This document shows positions 9,250-19,392 of a stretch of DNA of 64,000 bases, in pieces. The notes below the pieces were generated by a model. It searched no databases. It was given only the letters and a program-made list of their open reading frames with translations, and was not told the DNA's origin. The DNA is taken from positions 310,001 to 374,000 of the forward strand of contig NZ_JAARZC010000002.1 in assembly GCF_014229095.1 (NCBI RefSeq). Reading direction: 5' to 3'. Position 1 is the first letter of the stretch; every line of letters starts with the position of its first letter. The translations under genes were made by a program, and so were the position numbers. The stretch is from Listeria cossartiae subsp. cayugensis. Lineage in GTDB: Bacteria; Bacillota; Bacilli; Lactobacillales; Listeriaceae.

Positions 9250-10302
9250 TTATTCTCCTCCTTCAATTTGTTTTAGAACTTCATTTGTAAAGTCTGTTGT
9301 GGAAGTATTGCCTCCAAGGTCAGCAGTTAAAAATCCGGCTTGCATCGTTCTTGCTGTTGCTGCATCAATCGTATCTGCTTCTTTAAAAAGAGAGAAAGAT
9401 TGGCGTAGCATCATCGACACCGAAGAAATCATTGACATTGGATTCGCGATATTTTGATTCGCAATATCTGGTGCGGATCCGTGAATAGGCTCATATAAAG
9501 ATGGTCCATTTTCCGCGTGGCTAGCAGATGGGAGCATTCCAAGTGAGCCAGTAATAACCGACGCTTCATCGCTTAAAATGTCGCCAAACAAATTTTCTGT
9601 CACGATAACATCAAAGGTCGTTGGTCGCTGAATCATAAGCATTGCGGCAGCATCGACATATAAATGTTCTAATGTGATATCTGGATGGCGACTCGCGACT
9701 TCTTCGGCAATTTTACGCCATAGTTTACTAGAAGCTAGCACATTCGCTTTATCCACAGAAGTAACTTTTTTATTTCTCGTCGCAGCTATTTCGAAAGCTT
9801 TCTCGATAATTCGCTCGATTTCTGCACGTGTATACGTTAGAGTATCCACAGCTGCCGCATCGTCCCAATGTTTCGGTTCCCCGAAGTAAAGTCCGCCTGT
9901 CAACTCACGAACAACGACAAAATCAGTGTTCTCGACAATTTCCTTTTTTAAAGGAGAAAGGTGCGTGATGGAACTTGGGACTTGAATAGGGCGAATGTTG
10001 GCGAAAAGACCTAGTGCTTTTCGTAGTGCAAGTAAGCCATCTTCGGGTCGTTTCGGTGCGTTATCCCATTTAGGACCACCAATGGCTCCAAGTAAAATCG
10101 CGTCGGCATCTTGGCACGATTTTAAAGTGGAAGGGGGGATTGGATCTTGAGTTGCGTCAATGCCCGCTCCGCCAAATGGTTGGGAGTCAATTTCAAACGT
10201 ATGGTTGTATTTTTTTGCGACTGCTTCTAAGACTTGAAGTCCAGAAGTCATAATTTCTGGACCAATTCCGTCGCCAGCTAGGGAAGTAATTTTATAGGTC
10301 AC
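9250..10302 (-). CDS. leuB: 3-isopropylmalate dehydrogenase
   Basis: A 350-residue NAD-dependent oxidative decarboxylase of the isocitrate/isopropylmalate dehydrogenase family. It starts [18 protein letters not shown], and the family signature [19 protein letters not shown] lies near residue 235. It starts with GTG one base after the leuA stop. GAGGAGGT in the leuA tail serves as the ribosome binding site. The product is 4-methyl-2-oxopentanoate, the leucine keto acid. Confidence 0.95.
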   Translation of the reverse strand: MTYKITSLAGDGIGPEIMTSGLQVLEAVAKKYNHTFEIDSQPFGGAGIDATQDPIPPSTLKSCQDADAILLGAIGGPKWDNAPKRPEDGLLALRKALGLFANIRPIQVPSSITHLSPLKKEIVENTDFVVVRELTGGLYFGEPKHWDDAAAVDTLTYTRAEIERIIEKAFEIAATRNKKVTSVDKANVLASSKLWRKIAEEVASRHPDITLEHLYVDAAAMLMIQRPTTFDVIVTENLFGDILSDEASVITGSLGMLPSASHAENGPSLYEPIHGSAPDIANQNIANPMSMISSVSMMLRQSFSLFKEADTIDAATARTMQAGFLTADLGGNTSTTDFTNEVLKQIEGGE

Positions 10303-10303
10303 G

Positions 10304-11842
10304 TTACTTTACCTCCTCGAAATCAGCTTGCTTGCTGGCGGTTTTGCTTTTGCCTGATGCTTGCAAATAAGCTTTAGCACTAGCTGTTAAAACGTCAAAA
10401 TCAATACCGATACCATGGAACTCAGCGCCTTTGTCATTTTTAATGACGACATGGACTTCTGCTTGGGCATCTTGGCCGGCTGTAATTGCTTGGATACGAT
10501 AATCGGTTAATTCGATGTCTTGTTTCATTAGGCGATTAATTGTGTTGTAAATCGCTTCAATGCTACCAGAACCAGTTGCTGCGTCTTCTACTAGAGCGCC
10601 ATCACGTTCTTCAATGCGAACAATCGCACCTTGGACGCCGCCAGTAACATATTGAACTTGCAAATGTTTTAGTTCGAAATCATCGGCTGACTCGGAAGAT
10701 TGGCCGAGAATTAACGCGTGCAAGTCTTCTTCAGTTACTTCTTTTTTCGCATCTGCTAGTTGTTTGAAACGTTTAAAGGCATCTTTTTGTTCTTGTTCGG
10801 TTAGTGTGTAACCCATTTCTTCCATGCGCGTATTGAAGGCATGTTTTCCAGAAAGTTTACCAAGAGGAAGCGAGTTTTTATCTACGCCAACTAGGGCAGG
10901 GGTGATGATTTCATACGTGTCTGGATTTTTTAGTACGCCATCTTGATGAATACCGGATTCGTGCGCGTAAGCATTACCACCGATAACTGCTTTGTTGCGG
11001 GGAACAGGCATACCCGACAAACGACTAATCAGATCACTAGAATTTTTAAATTGGTTCAAAACGATATTTGTTTCTGCTTGATAAAAATCTTTGCGAATAT
11101 GAAGCGCGACAGCAACTTCTTCAAGAGCCGTATTCCCAGCACGTTCGCCAATCCCGTTAATTGTACCTTCGACGCGTCTTGCACCATTTTCGATTGCAGC
11201 AAGTGCATTTGCAGTCGCCATACCAAGGTCATCATGACAATGGGAAGCGAAAGTAATCTCATCAAATTGTTTAATTTCCCTACGCAAATCTTGGAATAGC
11301 TGTCCGAATTCGGTTGGATTAGTATATCCGACCGTGTCCGGAATGTTAATGACAGTTGCTCCGGCATCAATTGCTGTTTGAACGGCTTCAATTAGAAAAG
11401 CACGATCTGACCGAGTTGCATCTTCTGGTGAAAACTGTACTACTTCGAATTTTTGTCTTGCATAACTAATGTGGTGTTTAATGGAAGCAAGAACTTCCGC
11501 CCGACTCATTTTTAATTTGTATTCCATATGCACATCGCTCGTTGCTAAGAAGATATGTATTTGCGGAGAAACAGCGTCTTTAAGCGCTTCTTCCGCGCGG
11601 TCGATATCTCCTTCAACACAGCGCGCTAGCCCTGTTACAGAACAATGTTTAATCGCTTTTGCAATCGCCTTGACGCATTCAAAATCTCCAGGAGAAGAAA
11701 TCGGAAAGCCGGCTTCAATCACATCAATTCCAAGTTTTTCGAGTTGTAAGGCAATCTGGATTTTCTCCTTTACGTCAAAATTAACTCCAGGTGTTTGTTC
11801 GCCATCTCTAAGTGTAGTATCAAAAAACTGGATTTTCTTCAT
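10304..11842 (-). CDS. leuA: 2-isopropylmalate synthase
   Basis: A 512-residue enzyme that condenses acetyl-CoA and 2-oxoisovalerate, the committed step to leucine. The HMGL-like TIM barrel opens with [14 protein letters not shown] (metal site) and includes the [16 protein letters not shown] motif. The C-terminal ~130 residues form the LeuA dimer domain that gives leucine feedback inhibition. AGAGGTGA precedes the ATG. It is separated from ilvC by about 157 bases that hold a strong hairpin, so the operon may be processed here. Confidence 0.95.
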   Translation of the reverse strand: MKKIQFFDTTLRDGEQTPGVNFDVKEKIQIALQLEKLGIDVIEAGFPISSPGDFECVKAIAKAIKHCSVTGLARCVEGDIDRAEEALKDAVSPQIHIFLATSDVHMEYKLKMSRAEVLASIKHHISYARQKFEVVQFSPEDATRSDRAFLIEAVQTAIDAGATVINIPDTVGYTNPTEFGQLFQDLRREIKQFDEITFASHCHDDLGMATANALAAIENGARRVEGTINGIGERAGNTALEEVAVALHIRKDFYQAETNIVLNQFKNSSDLISRLSGMPVPRNKAVIGGNAYAHESGIHQDGVLKNPDTYEIITPALVGVDKNSLPLGKLSGKHAFNTRMEEMGYTLTEQEQKDAFKRFKQLADAKKEVTEEDLHALILGQSSESADDFELKHLQVQYVTGGVQGAIVRIEERDGALVEDAATGSGSIEAIYNTINRLMKQDIELTDYRIQAITAGQDAQAEVHVVIKNDKGAEFHGIGIDFDVLTASAKAYLQASGKSKTASKQADFEEVK

Positions 11843-11959
11843 TCGATTTCACCTCTTGTTTTATATTAGATAGGGAAGCTTGGATTTTTCCTGCTTTCAG
11901 TATCAGTTTAAGAAAGAAACGCGTTCTACCTTCAACTCATATTGAAAAAGGATAAACGG

Positions 11960-11986
11960 TTGCTAGGCGAAAAACTCGCCTAGCAA
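11960..11986 (-). promoter_or_regulatory. Intra-operon stem-loop after ilvC
   Basis: Perfect 11-bp inverted repeat TTGCTAGGCGA/TCGCCTAGCAA with a five-base loop, 13 bases after the ilvC stop. No T-run follows on the minus strand, so it does not look like an efficient terminator. It is well placed to protect the 3' end of a processed ilv transcript or to attenuate leu expression. Confidence 0.7.
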
Positions 11987-11999
11987 TCCGAATTAAGTA

Positions 12000-13022
<1,023 letters not shown>

Positions 13023-13092
13023 TTATATTTCAGAATAGCGATGTGCTGTTCTGATGCTAGCAAAGCAAGAGACTGCTCTGTAGTAAATGATT

Positions 13093-13584
13093 TTAACCCA
13101 TTTTTTTAGGGCTTCTTGTAAAGCCGGTTACGCCGGTTCTAGCCATCTGTTTAATGCCGTATGGGCGAACTGTGTCAACGAAAGCATCAATTTTTTCGCT
13201 TGTGCCAGTTACTTGAATGACGACATTTTTCGTGCCGACATCAATGACGGTTGCGCGAAATGGTTCGATGACTGCGTTTAACTCAGATCGTAAGGCGGCG
13301 GGGGAGTTGATTTTAAGCAAAGCTAGTTCGCGTTCGATATGCGCATCGTCAGTAATATCGCTCACTTTGAGCACGTCAATTTGTTTGTTGAGCTGTTTTG
13401 TTACTTGTTCGATTTCGTATAAGGAATCGACATGGACGACGATGGTAATCCGGGAAACATTTGGGATTTCGGTCCAGCCGACAGAGATGCTATCGATATT
13501 GTATTGGCGTCTGGAGATAACCCCAGTGATACGATTTAATACGCCAGAAGAGTTGTTTACTGTAGCGGTAATGATTCGGCGCAT
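13093..13584 (-). CDS. ilvN: Acetolactate synthase regulatory (small) subunit
   Basis: A 163-residue protein with an N-terminal ACT domain (residues 3-75, VNNSSGVLNRITGVISRRQY) that binds valine and a C-terminal ALS-small domain. It activates IlvB and confers feedback inhibition. The ATG directly abuts the ilvB stop (TAAATG), indicating coupled synthesis of the two subunits. Some literature on Firmicutes names this ilvH. Confidence 0.94.
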   Translation of the reverse strand: MRRIITATVNNSSGVLNRITGVISRRQYNIDSISVGWTEIPNVSRITIVVHVDSLYEIEQVTKQLNKQIDVLKVSDITDDAHIERELALLKINSPAALRSELNAVIEPFRATVIDVGTKNVVIQVTGTSEKIDAFVDTVRPYGIKQMARTGVTGFTRSPKKMG

Positions 13585-15306
13585 TTATTCCACTCCTTCC
13601 ATTTGGTGATTTGGTTTGCCGCTTGGAACCATTGGAAGTACGAGTTCATCTTTGGCAACATGAACGTCAATGACAATTGGTCCAGGGTGAGCGAACGCTT
13701 TTCTTAAATCTTTTTCCAGCGTTTCAGGATTCGTCAGGCGAACCCCTTTGACGCCATAAGCCTCAGATAATTTGACAAAATCTGGTTGACTCGTGAAAAT
13801 CGAATGGGAGTATCTTTCACCGTGGAATTTTTCTTGCCACTGACGAACCATCCCGAGCGAACCATTATTGATAATGACCGTTTTTACATTGATTTGATAA
13901 TCGTTTAAAATCGCGAGTTCTTGGTTAGTCATTTGGAAACCGCCATCGCCAACAATCGCGACTACCGTTTTATCCGGGAAAGCCAGCTGTGCACCAACTG
14001 CTGCCGGGAAGCCAAAGCCCATTGTGCCAAGGCCGCCACTCGTAATAATTTGATGATCAAATTGGAATGGATAAAACTGTGCCGCCCACATTTGATGCTG
14101 GCCAACATCGGTAGAAACAAGCGCTTCACCTTGCGTAATCTCACCAATCAGTTCAATGACACGCTGTGGTTTAATTTCCACTTTTTTCGTTCTATCAAAA
14201 TTAAAAGGATGACGGTTTTTACGAGTCATATTTAATTTATACCAATGAGATGTATCTGGATGAACCGGAAGTTCCATTTGTAAAAGTTGAGTGAGTGTTT
14301 CGTTGATATCCGCCACAATCGGAATTTGCGTTTCGATAATTTTGCCGATTTCAGCAGGATCAATATCGATATGAGCAATGGTTGCTTTCGTGGCAAATTC
14401 TTTCGGCGCGCTTGCAAGCCGGTCGTCGAATCTGGAGCCAAAATTAATCAGCAAGTCGCAATCCGTTAGCGCCATATTGGCCGCATAAGAACCGTGCATA
14501 CCACCCATACCAAGGAATAAATCATGGCTTTGCGGGAAACTTCCCAGACCAAGCAGTGTATTCACGATAGGAATTTGATAGCGTTCAGCGAATTCTAGTA
14601 ATTCAGCTGTAGCTCTGGCATGATTGACGCCAGCTCCGGCAAGTATTAGTGGCTTACTTGCGGCGGAAAGAGATTGCATTAGTTTTTCAAGTTGAAGTGG
14701 GTTTGGTGAATAAGTCGGTTGATAACCCGGCAAATCAATCGTATCTGGTCGGACAGACTCTGTTTGGATAATCCCCATGTCTTTTGGAATATCAACGACA
14801 ACAGGACCTTTACGACCAGTACTTGCGATATGGAAAGCTTCATTGACGATTTTTGGTAAGTCACGAACATCGCGCACTTGGTAATTGTATTTCGTAATGG
14901 GGATTGTTAGTCCAATCATATCCGCTTCTTGGAAAGCATCTTTTCCAATGCCAGGCGTATGAACTTGTCCGGTAAAAATGACTAATGGAATCGAGTCACT
15001 CATTGCATCCGCGATACCAGTTAGTACGTTGGTTGCACCAGGTCCACTAGTTACAACAACGACACCAGGTTTCCCGGTAACACGAGCATAACCTTCCGCC
15101 GCATGAATCGCTCCTTGCTCATGCCGTGTTAGAATATGCGGAATATCACAGTCATAAAAGGCATCATAGAGAGGAAGAACCGCGCCACCCGGATAACCAA
15201 AAATCATGTCGACTTGTTGTTTTTTCAAGGCGTCAATTAAAAGTTCTGCTCCACTTTTACTTTGCTTTTTTGTCGCTTTTTCATTTGTCTTCGTCGTATC
15301 AATCAC
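13585..15306 (-). CDS. ilvB: Acetolactate synthase catalytic (large) subunit
   Basis: A ThDP- and FAD-dependent enzyme of about 573 residues, joining two pyruvates, or pyruvate and 2-oxobutanoate. The catalytic Glu lies in [18 protein letters not shown]. The ThDP motif [15 protein letters not shown] runs to the Asn pair in [15 protein letters not shown]. An in-frame GTG at 15315 overlaps the GAGGTGAT ribosome binding site, so the GTG at 15306 is the better start. It lies 17 bases after ilvD and abuts ilvN. Confidence 0.95.
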   Translation of the reverse strand: MIDTTKTNEKATKKQSKSGAELLIDALKKQQVDMIFGYPGGAVLPLYDAFYDCDIPHILTRHEQGAIHAAEGYARVTGKPGVVVVTSGPGATNVLTGIADAMSDSIPLVIFTGQVHTPGIGKDAFQEADMIGLTIPITKYNYQVRDVRDLPKIVNEAFHIASTGRKGPVVVDIPKDMGIIQTESVRPDTIDLPGYQPTYSPNPLQLEKLMQSLSAASKPLILAGAGVNHARATAELLEFAERYQIPIVNTLLGLGSFPQSHDLFLGMGGMHGSYAANMALTDCDLLINFGSRFDDRLASAPKEFATKATIAHIDIDPAEIGKIIETQIPIVADINETLTQLLQMELPVHPDTSHWYKLNMTRKNRHPFNFDRTKKVEIKPQRVIELIGEITQGEALVSTDVGQHQMWAAQFYPFQFDHQIITSGGLGTMGFGFPAAVGAQLAFPDKTVVAIVGDGGFQMTNQELAILNDYQINVKTVIINNGSLGMVRQWQEKFHGERYSHSIFTSQPDFVKLSEAYGVKGVRLTNPETLEKDLRKAFAHPGPIVIDVHVAKDELVLPMVPSGKPNHQMEGVE

Positions 15307-15323
15307 GCTTATCACCTCATTTT

Positions 15324-17018
15324 TTAGTCGATTAAATCTTCTGGAATTTGCAAAATACCACCAGTGTGGGCGCTCGTTACTAGCGCAGTGTATCGTGCAA
15401 GGTAACCAGTTTTTACTTTAGCTTTAAATTTCGGTAATTCTTTTCTTCGTTCTTCCAAAACCTCATCAGGAACATCCACATTCAGCGTCCGGTTTGGCAA
15501 ATCAATCGTGATGATATCGCCGTCATGAACGAGTGCGATTGGACCACCAGCCGCAGCTTCGGGAGAAATATGCCCAACTGCGATACCGCGAGTAGCTCCG
15601 GAAAAACGGCCATCTGTAATCAAGGCAACATCTTTTCCTAAACCACGTCCAACAATACTGGAAGTTGGTGCAAGCATTTCTGGCATTCCCGGGCCGCCTT
15701 TTGGACCTTCGTAGCGGATAACAACCACATGTCCCTCGCGAACCGTATGATTATCAATTGCCTCAACAGCCTCATCATGAGAACTAAAGCAAATCGCTTC
15801 TCCTTTGAAAACTTGTACGGAAGGATCTACGCCGCCAACTTTGATAGCTGCTCCTTTTGGTGCGATATTTCCGAATAACATCGAAAGTCCGCCAACTGGG
15901 CTGTATGGATTTTCTTTTGGATGAATAACATCGGTATTATTAATTTTTGCATCAGCTACATTTTCGCGAATCGTTTTTCCGGTAACGGTGATACGGTCTG
16001 GATGAATGGCGCCACCAAGGTCAACAAGTTCTTTAACGATGGCAGAAACGCCGCCAGCTTCATGAACGTCATGCATCGAGTAAGAAGAGGATGGTGCAAT
16101 TTTGGAAAGGTAGGGAACACGTTTGGCGATATCATTGATACGTTCCAAATCGTAATCTTCAATACCAGCTTCGTTTGCAAGTGCGAGTGTATGTAGTACG
16201 GTATTTGTCGAACCACCCATTGCCATATCTAGCGCGAAAGCATCATCAATCGCATCTTTTGTAATAATGTCACGAGGACGAATATCTTTTTTAACTAAAT
16301 CCATCAAATGAAACGCAGATTCTCTAATAAGGTCACGGCGCGCGTCAGAAACAGCAAGTGTGGTACCATTTCCCGGAACAGCCATACCGAGTATTTCCAT
16401 TAAGCAGTTCATTGAATTCGCTGTAAACATACCAGCACAAGATCCACAAGTTGGACACGCATTGGCTTCCATATCAAGGAAATCTTCCTGCGACATGCTG
16501 CCATCTTTGAATGCGCCAACCGCTTCAAAAACAGAAGAAAGAGTGAGTGCTTTTCCGTGAGCTGACAATCCAGCTTTCATTGGACCACCAGAACAGAAGA
16601 TAGCGGGGACGTTTGTACGAACCGAAGCGAGGAGCATGCCCGGCGTAATTTTGTCACAGTTTGGGATGTAGAAAACTCCGTCAAACCAGTGCGCATTGAT
16701 TACCGTTTCCGCTGCATCCGCGATCACTTCACGAGAGGGAAGGGAATAACGCATACCGATATGTCCCATCGCAATGCCATCATCTACACCAATCGTATTA
16801 AATTCAAATGGGATACCGCCAGCCTCTCTAATTGCTTCTTTAGCTACATCCGCAAGTTCTCGCAAATGCACATGACCAGGAACAATATCAATGTAAGAGT
16901 TACAAATAGCGATAAATGGTTTGTCCATATCACCTGGACTTTTAATTTGACCTGTAGCATGCAGCAAACTTCTTGCTGGAGCTTGTTCGACACCTTTTTT
17001 TATTTTGTCACTACGCAT
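15324..17018 (-). CDS. ilvD: Dihydroxy-acid dehydratase
   Basis: A 564-residue Fe-S dehydratase that makes 2-oxo acids for valine, isoleucine and leucine. Cluster ligands are in NCDKITPGM and [28 protein letters not shown]-type and GRFSGATRG motifs are also present. It is the first structural gene of the minus-strand operon, about 140 bases downstream of the attenuator terminator. GGGGT serves as its ribosome binding site. Confidence 0.96.
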   Translation of the reverse strand: MRSDKIKKGVEQAPARSLLHATGQIKSPGDMDKPFIAICNSYIDIVPGHVHLRELADVAKEAIREAGGIPFEFNTIGVDDGIAMGHIGMRYSLPSREVIADAAETVINAHWFDGVFYIPNCDKITPGMLLASVRTNVPAIFCSGGPMKAGLSAHGKALTLSSVFEAVGAFKDGSMSQEDFLDMEANACPTCGSCAGMFTANSMNCLMEILGMAVPGNGTTLAVSDARRDLIRESAFHLMDLVKKDIRPRDIITKDAIDDAFALDMAMGGSTNTVLHTLALANEAGIEDYDLERINDIAKRVPYLSKIAPSSSYSMHDVHEAGGVSAIVKELVDLGGAIHPDRITVTGKTIRENVADAKINNTDVIHPKENPYSPVGGLSMLFGNIAPKGAAIKVGGVDPSVQVFKGEAICFSSHDEAVEAIDNHTVREGHVVVIRYEGPKGGPGMPEMLAPTSSIVGRGLGKDVALITDGRFSGATRGIAVGHISPEAAAGGPIALVHDGDIITIDLPNRTLNVDVPDEVLEERRKELPKFKAKVKTGYLARYTALVTSAHTGGILQIPEDLID

Positions 17019-17160
17019 ATGACTTTACCCCATTTCTAATTAAGAATTGTTTGCCGACACTGAATTTTTAGAATTCACTAAATAGCGTGGCATTAATATA
17101 TATGATTAAGTTCTGCTTGCTTGATAATCGCTTTTTAATGCTTGAAAATCCGAAATCCGG

Positions 17161-17203
17161 CTAAATAAAAAGCACCCCAATGATGAAAACAATGGGATGC
17201 TTT
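17161..17203 (-). terminator. Attenuator terminator in the ilv-leu leader
   Basis: On the minus strand AAAGCATCCCA pairs with TGGGGTGCTTT (11 bp, one G-U) followed by TTTTTATTT. Its left arm also takes part in a competing hairpin, so termination is conditional. Confidence 0.85.
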
Positions 17204-17217
17204 GCCAGAATCCCATT
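17191..17217 (-). promoter_or_regulatory. Antiterminator hairpin of the ilv-leu leader
   Basis: Perfect 8-bp repeat AATGGGAT/ATCCCATT. It uses the same CATCCCA bases as the terminator's 5' arm, so the two structures exclude each other. Confidence 0.75.
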
Positions 17218-17228
17218 TAACGTAAACA

Positions 17229-17268
17229 GGACTCAAACTACTGTAAATTTCTACAGTGCTCAAAGTCC
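17229..17268 (-). promoter_or_regulatory. Pause/anti-antiterminator hairpin just after the leader peptide
   Basis: GGACT...AGTCC encloses ACTGTA/TACAGT, immediately downstream of the leader stop codon. A ribosome stalled in the Ile-Leu-Leu-Leu codons would disturb this stem. Confidence 0.6.
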
Positions 17269-17270
17269 TT

Positions 17271-17312
17271 CTAGAGTAATAAAATTGTAATGACTGATTT
17301 AGTCGTTTTCAT
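17271..17312 (-). CDS. ilv-leu leader peptide (13 residues)
   Basis: MKTTKSVITILLL followed by TAG. Seven of the last seven-to-eight codons include Val, two Ile and three consecutive Leu, exactly the end products of the operon. AAGGGG lies upstream as a ribosome binding site. Together with the downstream alternative hairpins it forms a ribosome-mediated attenuator. In L. monocytogenes this leader corresponds, as I recall, to the Rli60 RNA. Confidence 0.85.
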   Translation of the reverse strand: MKTTKSVITILLL

Positions 17313-17361
17313 AAGTCATTATCCCCTTCGTTAAATGGTTTTATTTTTCGATTAGTCGCAC

Positions 17362-17376
17362 ATTTTTGAAAAAATT
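17362..17376 (-). promoter_or_regulatory. Possible CodY box
   Basis: On the minus strand AATTTTTTCAAAAAT differs at three positions from AATTTTCWGAAAATT. It sits about 25-35 bases downstream of the predicted start of transcription, where CodY could act as a roadblock. CodY control of ilv-leu is known in Firmicutes. The site itself is only a candidate. Confidence 0.35.
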
Positions 17377-17404
17377 AATATCAAGAAATGTTATGTTAGT
17401 ATTT

Positions 17405-17433
17405 AATATATACGGTTGCCATGCGATTGTCAA
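17405..17433 (-). promoter_or_regulatory. ilv-leu operon promoter
   Basis: Minus strand TTGACA (17428-17433), a 17-base spacer and TATATT (17405-17410): a near-consensus sigma-A promoter. Transcription would begin near 17398, about 85 bases before the leader peptide. Confidence 0.9.
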
Positions 17434-17439
17434 TTGTTA

Positions 17440-17705
17440 TTTTGAAAGTTTTCCGTCAGTTTGCACAATTCAAGCAACTTGCACTTTTAACTGAAATTAG
17501 TACCTGGTCTTATATTTGGACTATAACTAACATGGAAGCGCATTCAAAATTGAAAGGTCAAGTATATAGTCAGAATAGTTTTATTTTTATAGTTTTCCAC
17601 CATTTAAATAATAATTTGGATAAAAAATCACAGATTAGTTGCGTTTCTCTACCCAATTCTGCTAAATTGAAAGTAATAAATTCGTAGGAAAGCCGGGTTT
17701 TAGTT
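17440..17705. other. Intergenic stretch between the divergent ilv promoter and the GNAT gene
   Basis: AT-rich. No convincing gene, terminator or strong promoter was found. A weak TTGAAA at 17550 has no good -10 partner. An 88-codon frame on the plus strand here lacks a ribosome binding site and any family resemblance. Confidence 0.5.
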
Positions 17706-18233
17706 GTGGATAATTTAGAAACAGATCGCTTAATTTTAATTAACTACACACTAGAAATGATTCAAGCAACAATCAATGGGACAGAAGCTTTAGAAAAAGC
17801 AAGTGGCTACCACGTGTCGCCTGATTGGCCTGGAATTGATTTCTTTTTTTATTTACCCTATGTGTTAGAAAATGTAAAAAAAGACGATAGAATGATTAAA
17901 TGGACACGCCTAGTCGTTTTAAAACAAGAAAATAAGATTATCGGCGAAATTGGTGGACAAGGGAATCCCGACGAAACTGGCGAAATAGAAATCGGCTATA
18001 GTATTGTGCCAGACTACCAAAATAAAGGCTATATGTCCGAAGCGCTAATAGGAATGATCACTTGGCTAGAAGACCAGCCTGAAATAAACCGTATTTTTGC
18101 CAGAAGCTACGAGCAAAATGGTGCATCCATCCAAGTACTAAAACATAATCATTTTGTACATATCGAGGAAAAAGATACCGAAGAGAGACAAGGAAGAGTG
18201 ATGATGTGGGAATATCCAATAAAACAAACCTGA
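17706..18233 (+). CDS. GNAT-family N-acetyltransferase (RimJ/RimL type)
   Basis: A 175-residue acetyltransferase. ETDRLILINYTLEM is the usual RimJ-like opening. EIEIGYSIVPDYQNKGYMSEAL holds the acetyl-CoA binding region (Q/R-x-x-G-x-G/A type, here QNKGYM), and RSYEQNGASIQVLKHNHF is the C-terminal motif. It has a GTG start with a weak, distant AGGAAAG. The acceptor is unknown: it could be a ribosomal protein N-terminus or a small molecule. It overlaps the next gene by 28 bases, so the two are probably co-translated. Confidence 0.8.
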   Translation: MDNLETDRLILINYTLEMIQATINGTEALEKASGYHVSPDWPGIDFFFYLPYVLENVKKDDRMIKWTRLVVLKQENKIIGEIGGQGNPDETGEIEIGYSIVPDYQNKGYMSEALIGMITWLEDQPEINRIFARSYEQNGASIQVLKHNHFVHIEEKDTEERQGRVMMWEYPIKQT

Positions 18234-18694
18234 TTATTATTGCATCAGGAAAACCGAAAATATGGGACAAATTGCCGGATATCGGCCCAGTAAAAGCAAG
18301 TGAAGTATACACCGGAACATTTCACCGTTTAAGTAAAGCCTACGCAGTGCAATTTGCGAAAGAATACTTAATTTTATCGCCTAAATACGGTTTTTTACGA
18401 CCAGATGATATCGTTCCAACAACATATGATATTCGCTTCACGATGAAAGGAACAGGGGCGGACACCATTCAGCTCGAGGAACTAAAAGCGCAGTGGCAAA
18501 AATTACAAATAAACCCTACTGAACAAATCCCGATGTTAGGCGGTAAAAAGTTCAGAGGGCTACTCGCGAGTATTACAGACAATAAACAATCTTTTTGTTT
18601 TCCTCTTGAAGGTGCAACAGGGATTGGTGTCATGCAGCAAGTGTTAAAGCAAGCTGTCGAGACAAACATTCCATTAAATCGTACTAAGCAGTAG
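18206..18694 (+). CDS. DUF6884-family protein
   Basis: A 162-residue cytosolic protein starting at a GTG inside the GNAT gene, with AGGAAGAG seven bases before it. LIIIASGKPKIWDK, then TGTFHRLSKAYAVQFAKEY and LILSPKYGFLRPDDIVPTTYD, are the conserved segments of the DUF6884 family. Members of this family are often distant relatives of nucleotide- or base-modifying proteins, but no activity can be claimed here. Translation is coupled to the acetyltransferase. Its 3' end overlaps, on the other strand, a small membrane-peptide gene. Confidence 0.7.
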   Translation: MGISNKTNLIIIASGKPKIWDKLPDIGPVKASEVYTGTFHRLSKAYAVQFAKEYLILSPKYGFLRPDDIVPTTYDIRFTMKGTGADTIQLEELKAQWQKLQINPTEQIPMLGGKKFRGLLASITDNKQSFCFPLEGATGIGVMQQVLKQAVETNIPLNRTKQ

Positions 18695-18811
18695 AAGGGC
18701 AGCAGTTATGAGTAAAAACATAACCCCCATATTGACGTTTTTACGAATGAAAAAATAAATCGTTTGTAACGCCATTAAAATAGCGAGTGATACCGTGATA
18801 AGATGTAACAT
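18674..18811 (-). CDS. 45-residue two-segment membrane peptide
   Basis: A short gene preceded by a very strong GAGGAGG seven bases before the ATG. The product begins MLHLITVSLAILMALQTIYF, then a basic turn F-I-R-K-N, then a second hydrophobic run MGVMFLLITAALLLLSTI ending at TAA. This predicts a two-helix hairpin in the membrane. It starts 31 bases after the yueI stop on the same strand, so it is probably the second gene of a yueI transcript. The last ~20 bases overlap the converging DUF6884 gene. No homologue is recognised. The strong ribosome binding site and uninterrupted hydrophobic pattern support expression. Confidence 0.6.
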   Translation of the reverse strand: MLHLITVSLAILMALQTIYFFIRKNVNMGVMFLLITAALLLLSTI

Positions 18812-18842
18812 AAATCGACCTCCTCGATGTTGGGCGGGAAAC

Positions 18843-19274
18843 TTAATTAAACAATTTGCGAACCTTCTTCAGTAAAGAGACAGGTTCTTCTTGTTTTTCT
18901 ACCTGTTCTTCTTTATATAAATGAATATCTTCTTTGTTTACCGCTTTTTGACAGGCAAGGACAAGATAAATATCTGTTTCACCTTCCAAACGAGTAACAA
19001 TTGAAAATTCATGTTTACATTTTTCTGCAAGTTTAATATAAGGGCGTAAAGAATTGTAATGCAGTAATCCGTTTAACAGAAGTTTGGAGTCACTATTTTC
19101 TAGGATTGCTTTCTCTAGTTCTGGAAGATATTCTTGGGTTAAAACTTCTTCTTTTGTGAGCGCGACTAAGACACGTTCACGGTAAGTTCCTAAATATTTT
19201 TTCTTCTCAGCGGGATTAATTTCTTTTGCCCCATACATGCCTTTTTCTAGATAGTCATCAATATTTTCAGCCAT
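18843..19274 (-). CDS. yueI: YueI-family protein (DUF1694)
   Basis: A 143-residue cytosolic protein. It begins MAENIDDYLEKGMYGAKEI and has the DUF1694 core KKKYLGTYRERVLVALTKEE and ILENSDSKLLLNGLLHYNSL. The charged C-terminal tail is variable. The family resembles DUF1694/YueI of Bacillus, which lacks a defined role. It lies downstream of zwf, separated by a terminator, and is followed by the 45-residue membrane peptide. Confidence 0.8.
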   Translation of the reverse strand: MAENIDDYLEKGMYGAKEINPAEKKKYLGTYRERVLVALTKEEVLTQEYLPELEKAILENSDSKLLLNGLLHYNSLRPYIKLAEKCKHEFSIVTRLEGETDIYLVLACQKAVNKEDIHLYKEEQVEKQEEPVSLLKKVRKLFN

Positions 19275-19350
19275 TATATGAGCTCCTTTAACTAGTTAGT
19301 TTTCCTCTCTATTCTAACATGCCTAGTAGCTTTTGCAAGTAAACAAAGAA

Positions 19351-19390
19351 AACCAGAAACAGGCTAGATTAGCCATATTTCTGGTTTTTT
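19351..19390 (-). terminator. zwf terminator
   Basis: Minus strand AACCAGAAA...TTTCTGGTT encloses a second inner stem GGCTA/TAGCC and ends in a T-rich tail. It immediately follows the zwf stop. Confidence 0.8.
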
Positions 19391-19392
19391 GA

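Noticed and set aside
17271-17400. T-box riboswitch upstream of ilvD
   Set aside because: Looked for because Bacillus uses one. The AGGGTGGNACCGCG T-box motif is absent; a leader-peptide attenuator is present instead.
17421-17687. 88-codon frame in the ilv/GNAT intergenic region
   Set aside because: Overlaps the ilv promoter, has no ribosome binding site and no recognisable motif.
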